Positions 7,919-17,359 are shown, counted from the stretch's first letter. The stretch: 64,000 bases of DNA from Acidobacteriota bacterium (GCA_021730945.1 JAKFYH010000019.1:123532-187531); one strand, 5' to 3'. The notes: generated by a model from the sequence alone, not told the origin. A program made the numbers and translations.

Positions 7919-8965
7919 TTATCGCGCCCACCCGCGGCGGGCGACCGGCTCCAGGCAGATGCTGCGGCCGATTGCCGGCGCAATGATCCGCAGCTCCGCC
8001 ATCAGACGGTCGAACTGCGACGGAAACATCGACTGGGCGCCGTCGCTCATGGCGTGGTCGGGATCGTTGTGCACCTCGATAATCAAGCCATCGGCGCCGG
8101 CTGCGACCGCGGCCCTGGCCATCGGCGCGACCTTGTCGCGGCGGCCCATGCCGTGGCTGGGGTCGACAAAGATTGGCAGGTGTGAGAGTTCCTTGATGAT
8201 CGGGATGGCCGACAGGTCGAGGGTGTTGCGGGTGAAGGTCTCGAAGGTCCGGATGCCGCGTTCGCACAAGATGACGTCGGTGTTGCCGCCGGCGAGGATG
8301 TACTCCGCCGACAGCAGCCACTCTTCCATGGTTGCGGCAATGCCGCGCTTGAGCAGGATCGGCTTGCGCGTTCGCCCGAGTTCACGCAGCAGCGTGAAGT
8401 TCTGCATGTTGCGGGCGCCGACCTGGTAGATGTCGGCGTACTTGCCGATCACCTCGATCTGGCTGGCGTCCATGACTTCGGTGACCAGCTTCAAGTCGTG
8501 GGCGTTGGCGCCGGCGCGCAGCAACTGCAGCCCCGCCTCGCCCATGCCCTGGAAGCTGTAGGGTGACGAGCGCGGCTTGAACGCTCCGCCGCGCAGGACC
8601 TTGGCGCCGGCGCGCTTCACCGCCGCCGCGGTCGCGTGGACCTGCGACTCGCTTTCCGCCGAGCACGGCCCGGCGATCACGATCACTTCATCGCCGCCGA
8701 TGCGCAGGTCGCCGATGGCGATGATGGTGTCCTCGGGCTTGAACGTGCGGCTCGCCAGCTTGTACGGCTGGGTGATGCGCAGCACTTCGTGCACCCCGGC
8801 CATCAGCTCAATCAGGCGCGGGTCGACCTTGCCGCCGCCGACCACCCCGAGCACGATTCGGGAGGCGCCGGTCGAGCGATGGACATCCATGCCCATTTCC
8901 ACGAGGCTGGCGATTACGGCCTCGACCTCGACATCGCTCGCCCGCTCTTTCATGACCACTACCAT
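7919..8965 (-). CDS. aroF: 3-deoxy-7-phosphoheptulonate (DAHP) synthase, type I beta
   Basis: First step of the shikimate pathway: condensation of PEP and erythrose 4-phosphate. Its 348 residues contain an N-terminal ferredoxin-like regulatory domain (about 1-70), as in Thermotoga-type enzymes that are feedback-inhibited by Tyr/Phe. The KDO8P/DAHP barrel follows, with IAGPCSAESE, GGAFKPRSSPYSFQG, the Lys-containing KPILLKRGI and FVDPSHGMGRRD. The start at ATG 8965 lies 2 bases after the chorismate mutase stop. Placing the pathway's entry enzyme under the same leader as trp genes suggests coordinated flux control. Confidence 0.95.
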   Translation of the reverse strand: MVVVMKERASDVEVEAVIASLVEMGMDVHRSTGASRIVLGVVGGGKVDPRLIELMAGVHEVLRITQPYKLASRTFKPEDTIIAIGDLRIGGDEVIVIAGPCSAESESQVHATAAAVKRAGAKVLRGGAFKPRSSPYSFQGMGEAGLQLLRAGANAHDLKLVTEVMDASQIEVIGKYADIYQVGARNMQNFTLLRELGRTRKPILLKRGIAATMEEWLLSAEYILAGGNTDVILCERGIRTFETFTRNTLDLSAIPIIKELSHLPIFVDPSHGMGRRDKVAPMARAAVAAGADGLIIEVHNDPDHAMSDGAQSMFPSQFDRLMAELRIIAPAIGRSICLEPVARRGWAR

Positions 8966-8967
8966 GA

Positions 8968-9285
8968 CTACTCCTTGCCTTCCTGCTCGCGCGCGTCACG
9001 TTCGGCTTCCAGTCGCTGGATGCGCCGGGCCTCGTCCATGATGCGTTCATACAATCGTGCCACGGCGTCGCCATCGAGCGGGCCGCCAAGGCTGTCGTTG
9101 ACCTGGCGCACGTGCGCCAGCACCGCCGCCTCCCGCGAGGGCTCATAAATCGGCCGCCCCAACCGGTGCTTGAGCCGGCCCACCGCATAGGCGCAACGGG
9201 CGCGGCGATCGAGCAGCCGGACGATCACGGCATCGATCTGGTCGATCTCCTCGCGCAGCGCGTCGAGTCCTAGCTCCTCAGCCAT
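8968..9285 (-). CDS. aroQ: Chorismate mutase, AroQ type
   Basis: A 105-residue all-helical AroQ-class chorismate mutase that converts chorismate to prephenate, feeding tyrA (and Phe synthesis elsewhere). The N-terminal helix LREEIDQIDAVIVRLLDRRA carries the conserved Arg and Asp. The middle segment GRPIYEPSREAAVLAHV with Lys and Arg positions, and a final helix with ARLYERIMDEARRIQ, complete the fold. ATG 9285 overlaps the end of trpA by 16 bases. A monofunctional mutase between trpA and aroF is an uncommon order. Confidence 0.88.
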   Translation of the reverse strand: MAEELGLDALREEIDQIDAVIVRLLDRRARCAYAVGRLKHRLGRPIYEPSREAAVLAHVRQVNDSLGGPLDGDAVARLYERIMDEARRIQRLEAERDAREQEGKE

Positions 9286-10055
9286 CGCACGTACCGTTCG
9301 ACCTCGTCCAGCAGTTCAGGGCTATTGCCGTGCTCGGCGATCACCTTCACCAACGCGCTGCCCACCACCGCCGCGTCGGCCCACTTCCCCACGGCCTTCA
9401 CGTGCTCAGGCCGGGACAGGCCAAAGCCGAGCGCCAGCGGCAAATCGGTCTCGGCCCTCACGCGATCAGCCAACTCGCGCGCCGAGTCGTCCACGGTCTC
9501 GCGAACGCCGGTCACCCCCAACCGAGAAATGCCATACAAGAACCCGCTGCCCAGGGCCGCCGCCTTGCGAATCCGTTCGACCGTGGTCGTCGGACTCAGG
9601 AGAAAAATTGTATCAATCCCGGCCTCGCCAAAGGCTGTCCGGAACGCCTGGCCTTCTTCGGGGGGCATGTCGAGCGTGAGGACTCCGTCCACCCCGGCCT
9701 GGCGCGCCATGCTCACGAACCGCTCCAGGCCCATCCGAAGTATCGGATTGGCGTAGCTAAAGATGACAACCGGAGCGGAAATCCCGGCGCGAATGCCGGC
9801 CAGCATGTCGAGGACCCTCGGCAGCGTGGCGCCGGCAGCCAGCGCCCGCTCAGTGGCCCGCTGGATGACCGGCCCATCGGCCAGGGGGTCGGAGAACGGC
9901 ACGCCCAACTCGATCACGTCGGCGCCGGCGCGGTCGAGGCGCGTGATGATGCCGGCCGAGCGCTCAAGATCAGGATCGCCGGCGGTGACGTAGGTAACCA
10001 GGCCGGTCTGGCCCGTGCGGCGCAAGGCTGCAAAGCGGTCGCTAAGGCGAGACAC
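9270..10055 (-). CDS. trpA: Tryptophan synthase alpha chain
   Basis: Retro-aldol cleavage of indole-3-glycerol phosphate to indole and G3P; indole is channelled to TrpB. The TIM barrel of 261 residues has the catalytic Glu/Asp motif [20 protein letters not shown] and the [14 protein letters not shown] loop, and ends with [10 protein letters not shown]. The frame extends upstream, but that part is a shadow of trpB; the GTG at 10055 ([11 protein letters not shown]) fits the family start and overlaps the trpB stop by 14 bases. Confidence 0.95.
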   Translation of the reverse strand: MSRLSDRFAALRRTGQTGLVTYVTAGDPDLERSAGIITRLDRAGADVIELGVPFSDPLADGPVIQRATERALAAGATLPRVLDMLAGIRAGISAPVVIFSYANPILRMGLERFVSMARQAGVDGVLTLDMPPEEGQAFRTAFGEAGIDTIFLLSPTTTVERIRKAAALGSGFLYGISRLGVTGVRETVDDSARELADRVRAETDLPLALGFGLSRPEHVKAVGKWADAAVVGSALVKVIAEHGNSPELLDEVERYVRWLRS

Positions 10056-11271
10056 GGTTGCTCTCCTGCAGTAACTGCTCCACCGACTGGACGTCCTTGT
10101 CGCCTCGTCCCGAGAGGTTGACCACGAGCACGGCATCCGGGCCGAACGCCCTGGCCGCTCTCTGCACGTAGGCAATCGCGTGCGCCGATTCGAGCGCCGG
10201 GATAATCCCTTCGAGCCGGGCCAAGTCCTGAAACGCCTGGAGCGCCTCGGTGTCGGACGCATGGTGATACTCGGCCCGACCCGTCTCCTGGAGGAACGCG
10301 TGTTCGGGACCCACCGCCGCGTAGTCAAGACCCGCCGAGACCGAATGCGTCGCTTCGATATTGCCGTGGGCATCTTGCAGCACGAACGTGCGCGTTCCCT
10401 GCAGCACGCCGGCCGCGCCGCCGGCGAACCTCGCCGCGTGCCGACCCGATCGGATCGCCTCGCCGCCGGCTTCAACACCAATCAGCTTCACGCCCGGATC
10501 GTCGATAAAGGCATCGAAGATGCCGATGGCGTTACTGCCGCCGCCGACGCAGGCAATCACCGCGTCGGGCAACCGGCCGGCCTGGGCCAGGCACTGCGCG
10601 CGCGCCTCCTTGCCGATCACCGACTGAAACTCGCGCACCATGAGCGGATACGGATGCGGGCCGAGCGCCGACCCCAGCAGGTAGTGGGTGTCGCCGGGCC
10701 GCGCCACCCAGTCGCGCATCGCCTCATTGATGGCATCCTTCAGCGTGCAACTGCCCGAGTCGACGCCGCAGACGGTCGCGCCGAGCAGCCGCATGCGGAA
10801 CACATTCAGCGCTTGGCGCCGCATGTCTTCCGTGCCCATGTAGACGACGCACTCCAGGCCGAGCAGGGCACAGGCGGTGGCGCTGGCCACGCCGTGCTGG
10901 CCGGCGCCGGTCTCAGCCACAATGCGGGCCTTGCCCATCCGTTTGGCGAGCAGCGCCTGGCCCAGGGCGTTGTTGATCTTGTGCGCGCCGGTATGCGTGA
11001 GGTCCTCCCGCTTGAGCAGGATGCGGCCGCCGCCGCACGCCGCGCTCAACCGCCGCGCGTCCCACAAGGGCGTCTCGCGGCCGACATAGTGCTGCAGGAG
11101 CCGCTGGAGCTCCGCGGCGAACGCCGGGTCGCCTCGCGCCTCCAGGTAGGCCGTCTCGAGCGCCTCGATCGGCGCGACCAGCGTCTCGGGCACGAAGCGC
11201 CCGCCAAACGCGCCGTAGTACCCGCGCGCGTCGGGATCGCGGCGTCCAAACCAGCTTGATACCTTACTCAC
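10042..11271 (-). CDS. trpB: Tryptophan synthase beta chain
   Basis: PLP enzyme joining indole and serine to make tryptophan, in complex with TrpA. The 409-residue chain has the PLP Lys in [19 protein letters not shown], the phosphate-binding [13 protein letters not shown] and the [17 protein letters not shown] region typical of TrpB1. The start is GTG 11271, which overlaps the trpF stop as GTGA; a 34-codon longer reading in frame is shadow sequence of trpF. Confidence 0.96.
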   Translation of the reverse strand: MSKVSSWFGRRDPDARGYYGAFGGRFVPETLVAPIEALETAYLEARGDPAFAAELQRLLQHYVGRETPLWDARRLSAACGGGRILLKREDLTHTGAHKINNALGQALLAKRMGKARIVAETGAGQHGVASATACALLGLECVVYMGTEDMRRQALNVFRMRLLGATVCGVDSGSCTLKDAINEAMRDWVARPGDTHYLLGSALGPHPYPLMVREFQSVIGKEARAQCLAQAGRLPDAVIACVGGGSNAIGIFDAFIDDPGVKLIGVEAGGEAIRSGRHAARFAGGAAGVLQGTRTFVLQDAHGNIEATHSVSAGLDYAAVGPEHAFLQETGRAEYHHASDTEALQAFQDLARLEGIIPALESAHAIAYVQRAARAFGPDAVLVVNLSGRGDKDVQSVEQLLQESNRVSP

Positions 11272-11870
11272 ACCGTCTCCTTGGCGGCTGCGATGAACCG
11301 CCGCATGCTGTCGTGATCCTTGACTCCGGGACTTGCCTCGACCCCCGACGCCACATCGACGGCGTAGGGACACACCGCCGCCACGGCGTCGCGCACGTTG
11401 GCTGGTGTGAGGCCGCCGGCCAGGACCACCCGCCGGCGCGTGGCGATCGCCCTGGCCAAGCTCCAGTCCACGGTCCGCCCGGTGCCGCCGTGGCGAAGCG
11501 GGTCGTGGGCATCGAGCAGTACCGTGGCGTCGGCGATGGAAGGGTCGATGCCGTCCGCGGCGGTCGCACTGAGATGCACGGCCCGCAGTACGGGCAGCGC
11601 CAGCCGTCCGGCCGGCAGTTCTCCATGGATCTGCGCCAGGCGCAGACCGGCATCACCGGCGCGGGCGAGGTCGTCGGCCGAGGGGTTCACGAAGACTCCC
11701 ACCGGCGTCACAAAGGGCGGCAAGTCCCGGACGAGCGCCCCCACCGCGGCCAAAGTCGTGGCTCGCGGGCTCGACGGCCACAGCACAAACCCCAGGGCGT
11801 CGGCGCCCACTGTGACGGCCGCCTCCACATCGTCCCTCCGCGTGAGGCCGCAGATCTTGACGGCGATCAC
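11268..11870 (-). CDS. trpF: Phosphoribosylanthranilate isomerase
   Basis: Amadori rearrangement of PRA to CdRP in tryptophan synthesis. A 200-residue TIM barrel with the catalytic Cys in [11 protein letters not shown], the catalytic Asp in LLDAHDP and the phosphate-binding loop [11 protein letters not shown]. The start is GTG 11870, sharing GTGA with the trpC stop; its own stop shares GTGA with trpB. Confidence 0.94.
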   Translation of the reverse strand: MIAVKICGLTRRDDVEAAVTVGADALGFVLWPSSPRATTLAAVGALVRDLPPFVTPVGVFVNPSADDLARAGDAGLRLAQIHGELPAGRLALPVLRAVHLSATAADGIDPSIADATVLLDAHDPLRHGGTGRTVDWSLARAIATRRRVVLAGGLTPANVRDAVAAVCPYAVDVASGVEASPGVKDHDSMRRFIAAAKETV

Positions 11871-12679
11871 GCTGCGCCGCCGATCGACTCGAGCAGCCCG
11901 GCCAGCGCGGCGCCGGGTTCGGGTGCAATCATGAAACGCTCGCCCATGAGGAAAGCGCGATAACCGATTGCGGTCATGGCCTGCAGGTCCTGCCGGGTCT
12001 TGAGGCCGCTCTCGCTGACGCTGATCACGCTGTCAGGAATACGCGCGGCCACATCATGCGACGCCTCCAGGTCGACCTGCAGCGTCCGGAGATTGCGATT
12101 ATTGACGCCGATGATCGCCGCGCCGGCGGCCAGCGCGCGATCGCACTCGCCGGCGTCATGCACCTCGACCAGCGCCGCCAGGCCGAGGGCGTGGGCGGCG
12201 GCCGACAACCGCCGAAGTTCGGTGTCGGTCAACGCCGCGACGATCAAGAGGATCGCGTCAGCCCCGGCGGCCCTGGCCTCGAGCAGTTGGTACTCATGGA
12301 TCATGAAGTCCTTGCGCAGCAGCGGTACAGTGACCGCGTCGCGCACGGCTGACAGGTGTGCCAGCGCGCCATCGAAGAAACCGGGTTCGGTCAGGACTGA
12401 GATGGCGGCCGCGCCGCCGCGCTCGTAGGCGGTGGCAATCGCCACAGGGTCGTAGGCCGAACGCAGCACGCCGCGCGACGGCGACCGGCGCTTGCATTCC
12501 GCAATGATGTTGACGCTCGCCGGCCTCGAAATCCGCGCCCGGAATGCCGCACCTTGCGGTTCTCGTGCCATGGCACGCCGCTCAAGGGTTGACCGCGGTT
12601 CGCGGGTCATCGCCTCATCGACGCGGGTGCGGGTGGCGGCCACAATCGCCTCGAGCAGATCGGGGGCCGGCGTGATCAC
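11867..12679 (-). CDS. trpC: Indole-3-glycerol phosphate synthase
   Basis: Ring closure of CdRP to indole-3-glycerol phosphate. The 270-residue barrel shows NIIAECKRRSPSRGVL (catalytic Lys), the LLRKDFMIHEYQ strand and GVNNRNLRTLQVD. It is not fused to trpF, unlike in E. coli. GTG 12679 overlaps the trpD stop by GTGA. Confidence 0.95.
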   Translation of the reverse strand: MITPAPDLLEAIVAATRTRVDEAMTREPRSTLERRAMAREPQGAAFRARISRPASVNIIAECKRRSPSRGVLRSAYDPVAIATAYERGGAAAISVLTEPGFFDGALAHLSAVRDAVTVPLLRKDFMIHEYQLLEARAAGADAILLIVAALTDTELRRLSAAAHALGLAALVEVHDAGECDRALAAGAAIIGVNNRNLRTLQVDLEASHDVAARIPDSVISVSESGLKTRQDLQAMTAIGYRAFLMGERFMIAPEPGAALAGLLESIGGAA

Positions 12680-13701
12680 GCCGGCGCTCCATGCGAGACC
12701 GCGATCAGCTTGGCCAGCACCGCCGCGGCAGCACGGCTGTCGATCGCGGCGGCGGCCTGTGCGACGCCGGCCCGCACGGTCTCGGCGCGACCGGCGATAA
12801 AGAGCGCCGCGCCGGTATTGAGGAGGACGACGTCACGCGGCGCCCCGGCGGCGCCATCGAGCACCGACCGCACAATGGCGGCGTTGGTCGGCGCATCGCC
12901 ACCCTTGAGCGACTGGGCCGTCGCCTTGGCCAGGCCGAAGTCCGACGGATGCACGTAGAACGTCTGGACGGAATTATTCCGGCACTCCGAGACCTTGGTG
13001 TAGCCGGTGGTCGACAGCTCGTCGAGCCCATCGGCGCCGTGCACCACCCACGCGCGCTCCGACCCGAGCAGCGCCAGCGAGCGCGCGAGCAACTCGGTCA
13101 GGTCCGGCCGCGGCACGCCGACAATCTGCCGGGTTGGTCCCGCGGGATTGGTCAGTGGCCCGAGCAGGTTGAACGCGGTCCTCACTCCGAGATCCTTCCG
13201 CGCCTGGGCGGCGTGTCTCATGGCCGGATGAAACGTCGGCGCGAAGAAGAACGCGATGCCGGCCTGGCGCAGGCAGGCACTGGCCACTTCGGGCGGCGCC
13301 TGGATGTTGACGCCCAGGGCCTCCAGTACGTCGGCGCTGCCACATTGGCTCGAGACCGAGCGGTTGCCGTGCTTGGCGACCCGCTCACCACACGCGGCCA
13401 TGACAATCGCCGCGGCCGTCGAGATGTTGAAGCTGCCGGAGCGATCGCCGCCGGTGCCGCAGGTGTCAAACACCGGCCCCGGCGACGGCGGCACGGCGAC
13501 TGCGTTGCCCCGCATGGTCTGCGCCAGACCGACCAGCTCGCTCGGCCGCTCGCCCTTCATCGCCAACCCGATTAGCAATCCGGCGATCTGCGCCGGCGCC
13601 GCCTCCCCGCGCATGATCGCAGCCATCGCGGCCGCGGCTTCGGCGGTGGTGAGGTCTTCCTGTTGGCGCAACTTCTCGATCAGGGCTGGGAACATGGTCA
13701 C
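12676..13701 (-). CDS. trpD: Anthranilate phosphoribosyltransferase
   Basis: Transfers phosphoribose from PRPP to anthranilate. Its 341 residues contain the glycine-rich PRPP loop DTCGTGGDRSGSFNISTA and the second motif AKHGNRSVSSQCGSADV, both diagnostic. GTG 13701 overlaps the trpG stop as GTGA; an in-frame ATG two codons later (13695) is a possible alternative. Not fused to trpG. Confidence 0.95.
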   Translation of the reverse strand: MTMFPALIEKLRQQEDLTTAEAAAAMAAIMRGEAAPAQIAGLLIGLAMKGERPSELVGLAQTMRGNAVAVPPSPGPVFDTCGTGGDRSGSFNISTAAAIVMAACGERVAKHGNRSVSSQCGSADVLEALGVNIQAPPEVASACLRQAGIAFFFAPTFHPAMRHAAQARKDLGVRTAFNLLGPLTNPAGPTRQIVGVPRPDLTELLARSLALLGSERAWVVHGADGLDELSTTGYTKVSECRNNSVQTFYVHPSDFGLAKATAQSLKGGDAPTNAAIVRSVLDGAAGAPRDVVLLNTGAALFIAGRAETVRAGVAQAAAAIDSRAAAAVLAKLIAVSHGAPA

Positions 13702-14264
13702 ATCTCAAGGAAGTTGCGAAGGATGCGGCGCCCCTCGTTGGTCAGCACCGACTCCGGATGAAACTGGACGCCGTGAATCGGCCGCGTGCGATGCCGAATC
13801 CCCATGACGAGGTTGTCCTCTTGTGTCCTCGCCGTAATCTCGAGATCGCGCGGCATGGTTGCCTCGGCCACAATCAGCGAGTGATAGCGCCCGGCCTGAA
13901 ACGACGTCGAGATGCCGGCAAACACACCGCGGCCATCATGTTCGACGGTTGACGTCTTGCCGTGAATCGGCAACGGCGCGCGGACCACTTCTCCACCGAA
14001 GGCCAGCCCAATCGCCTGGTGTCCCAGGCAGACGCCGAGCACCGGCATGCGCGAACCGAACTCGGTGATCGCGTCGAGCGAGACGCCGGCCTGTTCGGGC
14101 CGGCCCGGTCCGGGTGAAATCACAACGCGCGAGTGTCCCAAGGCGCGCAACCCGTCGAGTGTCGCCTCGTCGTTGCGGCGGACCACGACCTGCGCGCCCA
14201 GCTCGCCCAGATACTGGACAAGGTTGTAGGTGAAGGAATCGTAGTTGTCGATGACCAGAACCAT
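13698..14264 (-). CDS. trpG: Anthranilate synthase component II (glutamine amidotransferase)
   Basis: Class I glutamine amidotransferase that supplies ammonia to TrpE; such subunits sometimes also serve para-aminobenzoate synthase. At 188 residues it has MVLVIDNYDSFTYNLVQYL, the nucleophile Cys in PVLGVCLGHQAIG and the His/Glu pair in VQFHPES. The ATG at 14264 follows the trpE stop by 4 bases. Confidence 0.94.
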   Translation of the reverse strand: MVLVIDNYDSFTYNLVQYLGELGAQVVVRRNDEATLDGLRALGHSRVVISPGPGRPEQAGVSLDAITEFGSRMPVLGVCLGHQAIGLAFGGEVVRAPLPIHGKTSTVEHDGRGVFAGISTSFQAGRYHSLIVAEATMPRDLEITARTQEDNLVMGIRHRTRPIHGVQFHPESVLTNEGRRILRNFLEM

Positions 14265-14268
14265 GGAC

Positions 14269-15741
14269 TTACAAACCCGTCTGCGCCAGTTCGAGCGCCC
14301 GCAGCATCGCGCGCGCCTTGTCCTTGGTTTCCTCGTACTCGGCGGTGGGATTCGAGTCGGCGACGATGCCGGCGCCGGCCTGGATGTATGCCTTGCCCCC
14401 CTCCATCAGAATCGAGCGAATGGCGATACAGAAGTCGAGGTTGCCGGCAAAGTCGAGATAGCCCACGGCCCCGGCATACAGGCCGCGCCGATCCGGCTCG
14501 AGCTCGTTGATGATCTGCATGGCCCGCACCTTGGGCGCGCCGGACACGGTACCGGCCGGGAAGCACGAGACCAGGGCGTCGAGACGGTCGTTGCCCTCGG
14601 CGAGCTGGCCCTCGACCACCGACACCAGGTGCATCACGTGCGAGTAGCGCTCGAGCGCCATGAATGTCGGTACGCGGACAGTGCCGTAGTCGCAGACGCG
14701 GCCGATATCGTTACGGCCAAGGTCAACCAGCATGACATGCTCGGCCTTTTCCTTCTCGCTGCGCTTCAGTTCCTCGGCGAGGCGCACGTCCTCATCATCC
14801 GTTCGCCCGCGCGGCCGGGTGCCGGCAATCGGGTGGGTGACCGCGTGCCGCCCCTCGACCCGCACCAGCATCTCGGGCGACGATCCGACAATCGAGCGGT
14901 CGCCCATGCGAATGAAGAACATGTACGGCGACGGGTTGACGTGCCGCAGCGCCCGATAGACCGTGAACGCGTCGACGCCGACCTCCGCTTCAAACCGCTG
15001 TGACAGAACGACCTGGTAGACATCGCCGGCCGCGATGTAGTCCTTGGCGGTCTTGACGATGGATTCGTAGGCGTCCTGCGAGAAGTTCGACACCAGCTTG
15101 AGCGCATCGCCGCCCCTGGCTCGCTTGATCGACAGCGCGCGTTCCAGTTCGCCCTCGAGAAACTCGATCTTGGCGCAGGCAAACTGGTAGAGCGACTTCA
15201 AGTCCTCGTCGCCGGAGATCCGGGCGTTGGCGATCAACAGGATGCGATGCTGGACGTGGTCAAAGGCCAGCACCGTGTCAAACAGCATGAAGCCGGCATC
15301 GTCCCGATCCGAGGTGTTGGCGTCGGCACGGGCGGTGGTGGGTTCAAACCAGGCGGCGGTGTCGTAGCCGAGGTAGCCGACCGCGCCGCCGGTGAAACGC
15401 GGCAGGCCGGGGACGAACGGTGACTGAAACCCGTTCATCAGGTCGCGCAGGGTGTCGATGAACGGCTTGTCGCCATTGCTGGTGACGCCGGCCTTCTCGA
15501 TCACAGTCTGGCCGTTCTTCCCCCGCAGGATCAGGAACGGATCCTTGCCAAGGAACGAGTAGCGGCCGACATGCTCGCCGCCCTCGACACTTTCGAGGAG
15601 GAAGGCGTAGTCGGAGTGTTCGGCAATCTTGAGAAAGGCTGACACCGGCGTCAGCAGGTCGGCGACCAATTCCTTGCACACGGGGACGAACGTGGCCCGC
15701 TTGGCCAGATCCACGAACTCTTCGAACGTTGTCTGCTTCAT
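14269..15741 (-). CDS. trpE: Anthranilate synthase component I
   Basis: Converts chorismate and ammonia to anthranilate, the committed tryptophan step. The 490-residue chain carries the LLES element (AFLLESVEGGEHVGRYSF, about residues 45-62) that lines the tryptophan feedback site in this family. The chorismate-binding core has NPSPYMFFIRMGDRSIVGSS and CFPAGTVSGAPKVRAM. ATG 15741 overlaps the aroDE stop by ATGA. Feedback inhibition by Trp would add to the transcriptional attenuation seen upstream of aroDE. Confidence 0.95.
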   Translation of the reverse strand: MKQTTFEEFVDLAKRATFVPVCKELVADLLTPVSAFLKIAEHSDYAFLLESVEGGEHVGRYSFLGKDPFLILRGKNGQTVIEKAGVTSNGDKPFIDTLRDLMNGFQSPFVPGLPRFTGGAVGYLGYDTAAWFEPTTARADANTSDRDDAGFMLFDTVLAFDHVQHRILLIANARISGDEDLKSLYQFACAKIEFLEGELERALSIKRARGGDALKLVSNFSQDAYESIVKTAKDYIAAGDVYQVVLSQRFEAEVGVDAFTVYRALRHVNPSPYMFFIRMGDRSIVGSSPEMLVRVEGRHAVTHPIAGTRPRGRTDDEDVRLAEELKRSEKEKAEHVMLVDLGRNDIGRVCDYGTVRVPTFMALERYSHVMHLVSVVEGQLAEGNDRLDALVSCFPAGTVSGAPKVRAMQIINELEPDRRGLYAGAVGYLDFAGNLDFCIAIRSILMEGGKAYIQAGAGIVADSNPTAEYEETKDKARAMLRALELAQTGL

Positions 15742-17192
15742 TGCTTCTCCAAAAATCCGAGCCGGGCCAGGGCGGCGTCGCGCATGCCGCGCTCAGCCGG
15801 CCGTTGCTCGGTCCACCATTCAAACTGTGCTTGCGCCTGCGCCACCAGCATGGCGAGCCCGCCAATGGTGCGACAGCCGGCATCGGCGGCGTCACGCAGC
15901 AGGCGGGTCTGCGGCGGGTTGTAAACCAGGTCGTAGACCAGCGAGCCATCGTAGGCAAAGTCCGTCGGCAGCGGCGACTCGTCCACGCCGGGCGCCGTCC
16001 CGACGGGCGTGGCATTGACCAGCACATCCCACGAGCCCGGGGGCGGGGGCCACGCGCCCACGGCGGCACCGGTGAGGGCCGCGAGCGAGCGGCCCTGCTC
16101 CTCCCGTCTCGCACACACCGTGACCGCGACCCCGGCCGCGGCCAGGGCGACTGCGACCGACCGCGCGGCGCCGCCGGCACCGAGCACGCTGGCGCGCATG
16201 CCCTTGACGCGCATGGCCGACTCGATCGGCGCGAGAAATCCGGCGACGTCGGTGTTGCACCCGAGCCACTTGGGCCCGACCCGCCGAAGAGTGTTCACGG
16301 ACTGGATGCGGCGACTCACGGGGTCACATTCGTCGGCGCGTTCAAAGGCCTGCACCTTGAAGGGCGCGGTCACACTGACGCCGGCCACACCGAGGGCCTC
16401 GGCGAACTGCATGAAGTCGTCGAAGTCGGCCGCCGCGAACGGCAGGTAGACCGCGTCGATGTTGGCGGCCCTGAACGCCGCGTTGTGCATGGCCGGCGAC
16501 ACCGAATGCGACACCGGCCGGCCGACGACGCCGTAGATGGCGGTGTGCGGACCAATGCGGCGAAAGCGAAACTCATCGTGCATGCGCTGAAGGTCGATCT
16601 GGCCAGGTGCCACCTGATCTCCGGCATAGGTCCAGCAGGAGCCGAACCACCGCGCCAGCACGCGCGTGGCCACCCCGGCTTCACCCATGGCAATCAACAC
16701 CATCGGTACGCGGACGCCGCTGCCGACGGCCCGCAGGGCGAGACAGTCGCTCAGCCGTTGAGCGGTGACGGCCAGCTTGATCGTTTCGGCGCCACTCGCC
16801 AGCATGGCCTGGGCCACATCCTGAAGGTCGGCCGGCGTGCCCTGGAAATCGTGGTGAGACAGCACAATGCGGCGGCCGCCGGTGGTGGCCAGCAGGTCGG
16901 CGCAACTGCCCCTCCACTCGAGATCGACAAACTCCGCCCCCAGGCTGATCGCTTCGGCCAGGATTCGCCGCCGCTCTTCTTCGCTGCCGCGAAACAGGCC
17001 GCCGTCCGACTTTGGGCGACAGGTCACGATGACAGGTTTGCGGCGGCCGGCCAGGGCGGCGGCAGCGCTCGGGTCACTCACCGAGTCCAGCCGCAACTCG
17101 ACCAAGTCGGCATCGCCAACCTGATCGCGCCGTTGACGCAGTTCGGCCATCGTGCCGGCGGTCACGGTAGCGCAGACTTTTGCGGCCTTCAC
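15738..17192 (-). CDS. aroDE: Bifunctional 3-dehydroquinate dehydratase / shikimate dehydrogenase
   Basis: A 484-residue fusion covering two consecutive shikimate-pathway steps. Residues about 1-215 form a type I dehydroquinase (VELRLDSV, catalytic His in VLSHHDFQGTP, Schiff-base Lys in GAETIKLAVTAQ). Residues about 222-484 form an AroE dehydrogenase (VGRPVSHSVSPAMHNAAF, catalytic Lys in VTAPFKVQAF, nucleotide loop LGAGGAARSVAVAL, NATPVGT). Such fusions are known from plants and chlamydiae. The start is GTG 17192, preceded on its strand by AGGTGA; the start lies next to four 8-bp repeats. It is the first structural gene behind the trp-type attenuator. Confidence 0.93.
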   Translation of the reverse strand: MKAAKVCATVTAGTMAELRQRRDQVGDADLVELRLDSVSDPSAAAALAGRRKPVIVTCRPKSDGGLFRGSEEERRRILAEAISLGAEFVDLEWRGSCADLLATTGGRRIVLSHHDFQGTPADLQDVAQAMLASGAETIKLAVTAQRLSDCLALRAVGSGVRVPMVLIAMGEAGVATRVLARWFGSCWTYAGDQVAPGQIDLQRMHDEFRFRRIGPHTAIYGVVGRPVSHSVSPAMHNAAFRAANIDAVYLPFAAADFDDFMQFAEALGVAGVSVTAPFKVQAFERADECDPVSRRIQSVNTLRRVGPKWLGCNTDVAGFLAPIESAMRVKGMRASVLGAGGAARSVAVALAAAGVAVTVCARREEQGRSLAALTGAAVGAWPPPPGSWDVLVNATPVGTAPGVDESPLPTDFAYDGSLVYDLVYNPPQTRLLRDAADAGCRTIGGLAMLVAQAQAQFEWWTEQRPAERGMRDAALARLGFLEKQ

Positions 17193-17224
17193 CCAATCAC
17201 CTAATCACCCAATCACTCAATCAG
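17193..17224. repeat. Four tandem 8-bp units (YYAATCAS) before aroDE
   Basis: CCAATCAC, CTAATCAC, CCAATCAC and TCAATCAG lie head to tail directly before the aroDE start codon. On the minus strand the unit nearest the start provides AGGTGA, the likely ribosome-binding site. The remaining space to the attenuator (17225-17267) shows nothing else. Confidence 0.75.
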
Positions 17225-17267
17225 CGATCCCCACTCACCACATCCAGAAATCAACCAGTCGCCAAAT

Positions 17268-17304
17268 AAAAAAGCGCCTCTTCCCTTTCGGGTTGAAGAG
17301 GCGC
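17268..17304 (-). terminator. Intrinsic terminator of the trp-type attenuator
   Basis: On the minus strand, GCGCCTCTT pairs perfectly with AAGAGGCGC. The stem continues, past a CAA bulge, as CCC/GGG closed by a GAAA tetraloop, and is followed at once by six T residues. It lies between the leader peptide and aroDE, so it would stop transcription of the whole aromatic operon when it forms. Confidence 0.88.
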
Positions 17305-17359
17305 CTCGGTCGAGCGTCGTATTACGCGTCGGTGGTTATACGGACCGGTAAGCCTCTCC
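17295..17359 (-). promoter_or_regulatory. Antiterminator pairing of the aromatic operon attenuator
   Basis: On the minus strand GGAGAGGC (17352-17359) can pair with GCCTCTTC (17295-17302), the 5' arm of the terminator, with one G-U pair. The pairing continues as CGGTC (17343-17347) with GACCG (17307-17311) across a 4x4 internal loop. The competing early hairpin pairs GGTGCC (17365-17370), which overlaps the last Trp and Cys codons, with GGC..ACC (17347-17354). This is the classic 1:2, 2:3, 3:4 scheme: stalling at the Trp codons frees region 2 and blocks the terminator. Confidence 0.82.

Noticed and set aside
15729..17204. Plus-strand 491-codon open frame antisense to aroDE
   Set aside because: aroDE has all catalytic motifs; the opposite frame is composition-driven shadow.
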